A stretch of DNA of 64,000 bases. Origin: Jaltomata sinuosa (lineage: Eukaryota > Streptophyta > Magnoliopsida > Solanales > Solanaceae). The notes beneath the pieces were generated by a model that was not told where the DNA came from, searched no databases, and was given only the letters and a program-made list of their open reading frames with translations. Where the stretch lies: assembly GCA_003996215.1 (NCBI GenBank), contig QJPP01001407.1, positions 124,001 to 188,000 of the forward strand, given 5' to 3'. Of the stretch, positions 58,555-64,000 are shown piece by piece. The translations under genes were made by a program, and so were the position numbers. Every line of letters begins with the position of its first letter. Positions within the stretch are counted from its first letter, which is position 1.

Positions 58555-59530
58555 CTGATCCCTTGGGAATACAATGGTATATTTATTTTGAAGAGTCTCT
58601 GACGGCTATCCCCAAAGCAAATATCAACATAACTCCTCTCTACAACATATTTCTATCCCTCTACAATAACATAATGCAAATAGGTTTGGGAAGCTTGCCT
58701 AATTCACATGGCATAGCCAACATGTTCATGGTGAAAGAGTTTTATGCAAATTGGGACACGAGAGTTGATTATGACAAAGAATATTGAGATAATGTAAGAT
58801 ATTTAGTGGTAAAATTATCTTACCACATGATCAATGAATATATGATGTTTAAAGGGTTCCCTTATGAGATATTTGAGGACTTCTATAGAAAGCCAAACTA
58901 CAAAGAGCTTCATTTGAAAGTTTGTGGCAAGTCTTTGGATGTGTTATGGGCACGTGAAGCCAATGATAATAATAGCTCCTACCCAAGGAACAAATTGACT
59001 TTTCCATTAAGGGTGTTGTTGAGGTCCATCAACAATTACATCACCCCAACTAACTACTACTCACAGGCCTCCAAATTCAATGTTTTCTTGATCTTTGACA
59101 TTCTACGAAAGATGGACATTAATATGGGAAAATCATACTTGGATAGGTGGCTAGAGTAAAGAGAGGAGGAAAAGGTTGCTTGTTCTATCCAAGCATGCTA
59201 ACCACCATCCTTAGAAGAGCTGGAGTTCTAAGAATAAAAGATATTGATAGAGGCTTGAGCCACCAAAAAAGCTTTTTGATATCATGACCGTGAAGCAAGA
59301 GGATACCCACAACAAAGCAACTACCGAGGAAAGATTGGCATGCATGGAGAAATCCATTAAGTTCTTTTCCAAGTGTGTGATGAAAATAATTTACAATAAT
59401 GAAGCTAGCAAAGATAAGGTTAAGCCAATGAAGTAACTCACACCGACTACACGTGTCTTCCTTGGAATTGATGCACCATCCTCAAAGTCCACCAAATGAG
59501 GATGTAAACTCTGAGTCAGAGTTGGAGTAG
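58555..59530 (+). pseudogene. N-terminal and central part of a plant transposon-protein ORF
   Basis: One frame covers 58,497-59,159, interrupted by a single TGA at 58,785. It reads IANMFMVKEFYANWDTRVDY, then YHMINEYMMFKGFPYEIFED, LHLKVCGKSLDVLW, FPLRVLLRSINNYITPTNYY and FDILRKMDINMGKSYLD. The run 'VxEFYANW', 'W', 'I.PT', 'INxG' is the layout of the Transposase_32-like putative plant transposon protein. Charged, frameshifted sequence continues to about 59,530 (EERLACMEKSIKFFSKCV). No primer site or leader lies between the LTR end and this frame, so a deletion is likely. Confidence 0.72.
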
Positions 59531-60904
59531 TCACATCTTGAGGAAGTCCCTTGAACCCTTGTTTCTACTTTATTTATTGTGTTGGACACCACAAATCTTT
59601 AAGTGTGAGGTGGTATTCTTGTGATTATTTTCTATTCTTGATTTTTATCTTATAATGTGTTGTTGCTACATCTACATTGGTGGATGTTATTTGATATTGT
59701 TGTTGTAGTTTATTTTGATTTAGTTTTTATTTTGGTTATGAGAGTCTGTCATAGTGTTAGTTATATGATTTTATGTTTTAAGTGATAATTGAGAAAAAAG
59801 AGAAAAACATGAAAAATTACTAAAATATTTTCTTATTATTTAGTTTCTGTAGTCTTTTAATGACACATATTTCTACTTTCCTATTTTTCATCCCATAAGT
59901 TCATTTTTAGAAAGGATGACCATTGATCCGGGGAAATTTTAAAATTTTAATTTGTTTTAGTACTTTTAGTAGTTAGATTAGGTTTTTTAACTTTTATAAG
60001 GTAGGATGATCCCTCATAGGCTAGTTCCACAATTTAGGATAACACCTCTATGAATACAAGTTTGGTTTGTTTGAAATTTTGTGCAAAAATAAAAAGACAA
60101 CCTTGAGTAAGAGACCTAAGCTCATTTTTGTGACTTGTATGCATGTGCTAAATATGAATTATTGGTGAATTATCAACTAGAAATCTATGTGATAGTATAG
60201 TTATGTTGAATATGTGCCAAGTGTGATGTAAGTAATTAGTAGAATTCTATGTATTCAATTGGTGTCTAGAACATGCCTTGTGTATTTTGTGAACGAAATA
60301 AGTTTGTCATGTCTAGGAGATGATAGAGGCAATTCTTTGATTAGCCATTCTTTTTATCCTCTCTTTTACCTATCTTTGAATGTTATCCATAGTAAGCCCT
60401 TTTGAGCCTTTAGCCCAATTTCTTCGATAGCGACATATGTAGCCTAACTCTTTTTATTCTTAGACCATATTTGATCCAAAGAACTCTCGTATGACGCTTG
60501 ATCTAGTGTCAAGCACTTGAAAAAAGTTAGAAAGAGAAGAAGCGAGATGGTGAGTTGTGAAACTTTAAAATGAAAGAAAGTTAATGTGAGAACAAAATCA
60601 AAAAGTATAGCATGGGAAAAAAGAAAAGAAAGAAAAAGTGTAACACAAAAAGAGAATCCATTCTAAGTAGTAATGAAGCTCAATAAAAAGGTAAGAGAAA
60701 GGGGTAGAACAAAAGAAGAGTGAAGAAAATAGCTAAGAGAAGTTGAAAGTGCTAAATTGTGAAAAGAAGTGATGTACTAAAAGTGTCTAGGGAGGACTAG
60801 TCACTATTTTATCCAGAATATTCCTAACCTTTCCTTAGCCTACATTACAACCAAATGAACACTTACTTGATCCTAGATATGCACTTTCTTTAATTAGTAG
60901 AGCA
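59531..60904 (+). other. Non-coding 3' interior of the gypsy-type element
   Basis: No ORF. It matches 40,590-41,190 in the part from about 60,340 onward. It has the purine-rich, A/G-biased stretch (60,520-60,780) also seen at 40,790-41,090. Confidence 0.65.
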
Positions 60905-61466
60905 ACTACTAATTAAATTAGTGATTTTATGTCATAGATTACCTCACATTTTACTTGTTTTAAGATTCTTTTGAGCTTATTTTATATGAAATACGCTTAG
61001 GTAACTTGTCTTGATGTGTAGGTTGAAAGATGAAGGATTTTGCATGGATTTGTAGCTTATTTGAGCAATTATGGAGCTTTGAAGTCTAAGTTGGATCTAA
61101 GGATGATGATCCAAATCCTGTCCATGAATATAGGATCAAAATGGTAGCTTAAAAGAGGTTAAATGATGAAAAAATTCAAAAAAAATGCACTACAGAAGGG
61201 CCCTGAGAGCTTACCCAGGTTCCCCATAGTGCAATAGACCAGAGGCCAAAAGTGGACTACTCAAAAGCACTACGATACCACAAAGGGAAATGCCATAGGC
61301 CAAATCTTGGCCTTGTTCGCCAAGGATTGGCCAATTGACCCAGAACTTACCTAAAACCCTCTGATACCCTATAAATACTACATTTCTTTAGATTTTTAAG
61401 TGTCACATCATAGAATACAAGAGAGAAGTGTAGAAGAATGTAGAGGAGCAATTTCTGGGGGAGAAA
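60905..61466 (+). repeat. Partial LTR-like segment
   Basis: A TGATTTTATG start near 60,921 is possible. The segment leads to TATAAAT at 61,370 and is cut at 61,466, where another LTR begins. The polypurine tract expected before an LTR is missing. Confidence 0.45.
61370..61376 (+). promoter_or_regulatory. Probable LTR TATA box
   Basis: TATAAAT in CCCTATAAATACTACA, about 100 bases before the junction at 61,467. Confidence 0.4.
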
Positions 61467-62231
61467 ATGTCATGACCTTCTATGTCATTTTCTCTATTTT
61501 CATGCGTTTTAATTTTTTTGAGATTTTCCATAGTGGCTACAGGTAATTTATGACTTTTTGGGATAGTCGGTTTGGTTCCCTGGTGGTTTGTTTGTGCTTT
61601 AGAAGAGTTTCCCTATTTTGAAATTCTTAAAGTTTAAAGAGTTGACCTTTGTCAACACTCGGAGTAAATGGGCTCGAATGAGAATTTCATCAGTATCGTT
61701 AGCTCTAGAGCGTGGACTTTGGGCTAGTTGAACCTTTGGTTTGGGTCTCGAGGCTTCCTAACTTATTGTGGGTTATTGGTTAGTTTTTGGTTAAAATGGA
61801 TGTTTGGGTTTACGACCCACTTTTCCTTTAAATGACCTTCATTGGGAATTTCATCGATTCCATTGAGTTAGGATTGTCATTTCCAGTTGGGTAGCATGTT
61901 TAATTTGTATTTGTTGGATTACAAATGAATCCCAAAGGTCCATTCAGAGGCTTTTTGAACTTATTAAAAATGTTGGTTTGCAGCATCTGGTGTAGGGGCA
62001 TTTGGCCATTTACATTTGCGATGAGTCTATTTCATTCACGAAGGGTCGAGTTTCTTGGCCTTTGCGTTCGCGACTAGTCTATCACATTCGCAAAGAAGGT
62101 TCTTTGAAACCTAGTAGAGGCTTTCTCTTTGCGTTCAAATGTGATTGCCACATTCATGAAGAATGACCTACTAGTGCAGTGTCACATATGCGACGGGGAC
62201 CCCGCATTTGCGAAGGAGGGACCCTTGGCAG

Positions 62232-62238
62232 TATAAAA
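62232..62238 (+). promoter_or_regulatory. Probable LTR TATA box
   Basis: TATAAAA in GGCAGTATAAAAGCC, equivalent to GGCAGTGTTATAAATTG in the family at 24,603. A CpG-rich patch lies directly upstream at 62,018-62,210. Confidence 0.55.
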
Positions 62239-63576
62239 GCCTCCCTCTTCCTTTTCTTTACCATTTTCACACGAATTAGGTACATGGGAGCTTGGTGGAG
62301 CTTTTTTATGTGGTATTCTTGCCGAGTAAGTGTATAAGTATGTCCTAACAGTATTCCCCCGTTGATTCACATTTATCTTACCTTAGTTTTCGTCATCCAT
62401 GGCTTAATCCTTGAAAATTTCTCCATTGACCATTAGTAAGATTCGGGGGTGTTTTGAGCCCCGAATCATTTCCCATTTGTGCCCAACGTTCGAGCATAAG
62501 TTTATGACCCAATAAAGAGCATAATTGTGGATTTTAATTTTGATTCCATTGACGGGCCTTGAGGATCGATTTTTGACCCAATTTCCAGCTTAAAATTCTA
62601 AAGAAGTGTTATGGGTATCATTTTTCTCATTTTGATGTGTAGATTGATATCTTGATAGAGTGACAACGGTAAGAGGCTTCTCAAAAGGGGAAAAGCTCTG
62701 AATTTAATAGGTTTATGACCCGTGTCCAGCCTCCAGGTAGGTTATGACTTACCTGCTTTTAGACTTAGCTCATTTAAGGTATTTGTGTGATAAATTGCTA
62801 ATGGTTTGTAGGTTATTGTAGCTTGAATACTCTACATATAGGTATTTGACCTTATAGCTTGTTTATGGGCCTTAGAGTCAAATTTCGATTCGAAAACCTT
62901 AATTTAAGCAGTCATTTTCCACTTTAAGACTTGTCTTAGAATGTGTAGTATCCTTGGGATTAGAGAGAGATGCTTTAATTTAGTTTAAGTTTCTTGTGGA
63001 CTTAAGGTGGATCATTAGTATAGGTCTAGCGGCAAATTTCTTAATAGAGAAGGTGTTTACCATTGAATTATATTTACCACTTCCTTCTTGTATTTTATCC
63101 AGTTTATTGTATATTTGTGGGGTTGAGGTCGTGGGCGCTATGATTGGCTAGACTCTTGGTCATTATGATTTAACCCTTTTCTTGAAGTTAGTTAGTTACT
63201 TTTATTAGCGTAGTTTTGATTAGTCGATTACCTTAGCTTAAGTTTCAGTTAGTTTATTGCCTTAGGCAGGGGTTCCTAGGGGACTGTGAGTTAGTCAAGT
63301 ATTTTTGGATAGTACCTATCCTAGGATAGTATCCTTTCTTTAGTTCGTGGACCTTGGTTTTCTTTAAATTGGCATGGTTTGACTTGGTTGTGATCTTTTG
63401 CGTGGTTATTCACCAAATTTCTTGTACTATTGCTATTTTTATCATGGCACATGGATGACTTAGTTTAAGACACTATTTTTGGTTTAAAAATTGGATTTTC
63501 GGAATACTTTACATGGATTTGGCTTCTTTAAACGAAAAATGGACTATTTGTAAGAAGATTGATTTGATAAACTTGT

Positions 63577-63750
63577 ATGCCCGAGGAGACCCGTAAATAG
63601 AGAGGTTTTACTAATTATTTAAGCTCGCATGCCTGAGGAGAGTCATGTTTTGGGCAATTTTAGTGATTATTTAAGATTTCATGCCCGAGAAGATATGTGT
63701 TCTGGGTGATTTTACTAGTAGTGATGATTGCATGCCCGAAAAGTACATAT
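63577..63750 (+). repeat. 52-bp tandem array in LTR, about 3.4 copies
   Basis: ATGCCCGA or ATGCCTGA recurs at 63,577, 63,629, 63,681 and 63,732 (periods 52, 52, 51), each followed by GA-rich sequence and TTTTA...TGATTATTTAAG-like text. Confidence 0.8.
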
Positions 63751-64000
63751 CCTCTTTTTACTTTTTCATACATTGATGAGCTTATGGGAAGCCTGCAAGA
63801 TGATTTGAGGATCTTATGGGGAAGCCTGGGAATCTGTTTTGGGGTTTTACTTTTCATTGCATTGGTCACATCTTGCATTGCACCCATATCATACTGCATA
63901 TCATGGAATTCTTTCGCATTCACTTCCAATTTTGTTTAGATTCTAATTAGTATTGCATGTTGTTTGTATCCACTGGGCTTATGGGGATTTGATTTGTTTA

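Larger units (their letters stand above)
61467..64000 (+). mobile_element. Gypsy-type LTR running out of the window
   Basis: It starts TGTCATGACC and follows the own-strand layout of the LTRs at 21,753 and 29,639: GTTGACCTTTGTCAAC area, CGTTAGCTCTAGAGCGTGGA, a GGGTTATTGG area, CpG patch, TATA box, then GGTAGGTTATGACTTACCTG at 62,734. It is a related but distinct family. No coding sequence; the 52-bp array lies near its end. Confidence 0.8.

Overview
The window is plant nuclear DNA made almost entirely of nested, decayed LTR retrotransposons. I found no host gene, no rRNA, no tRNA gene and no bacterial feature. The LTR families, their initiator-Met primer sites, the plant 'putative transposon protein' fragments and the base composition suggest a large, repeat-rich eudicot genome, most likely Solanaceae (an inference from general familiarity, not a search), in pericentromeric-type heterochromatin.

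Layout. (1) 1-2,820, + strand: LTR of a Ty3/gypsy family, cut by the window edge. (2) 2,821-3,900: unassigned. (3) 3,901-21,030, +: a chromovirus-like Ty3/gypsy element (gypsy-1) with LTRs of about 2.1 kb and a wrecked gag-pol. Its 5' LTR is split by a 7.66-kb Ty1/copia element on the - strand (3,991-11,654). The 3' LTR is followed by a second primer site and leader (21,031-21,190), so this was once a tandem LTR-internal-LTR-internal array. (4) 21,191-21,752 and 40,530-42,363, +: two halves of a non-coding gypsy-type element. (5) 21,753-40,529, -: an element with 3.7-kb LTRs that split those halves. It has a clean 5-bp target duplication (ATTTT), and its interior codes only for a gag remnant. 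(6) 33,036-40,245, +: a second chromovirus (gypsy-2) inserted in the upstream LTR of element 5. (7) 42,364-43,797: unassigned, with a CT microsatellite. (8) 43,798-45,934, -: a truncated LTR. (9) 45,935-51,668, -: non-autonomous element B, with a tRNA-Asp-type primer site and a small zinc-knuckle ORF. (10) 51,669-53,110, -: an LTR fragment of the gypsy-2 family. (11) 53,111-61,466, +: remains of two relatives of element B carrying fragments of the plant transposon-protein ORF. (12) 61,467-64,000, +: another LTR related to families 1 and 5.

No element looks able to move by itself. Gypsy-1, gypsy-2 and the copia copy are pseudogenized. Element 5 and element B apparently relied on proteins from other copies. 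Many of the stops in gypsy-2 and in the gag of element 5 fall where a single C-to-T or G-to-A change would make a stop codon, as expected for long-methylated DNA.

The most interesting non-coding signals are two. First, CpG-bearing palindrome clusters lie just upstream of the inferred TATA box in several different LTR families. Second, short tandem arrays with a family-specific period (34, 41, 45, 52 or 60 bp) lie inside the LTRs.
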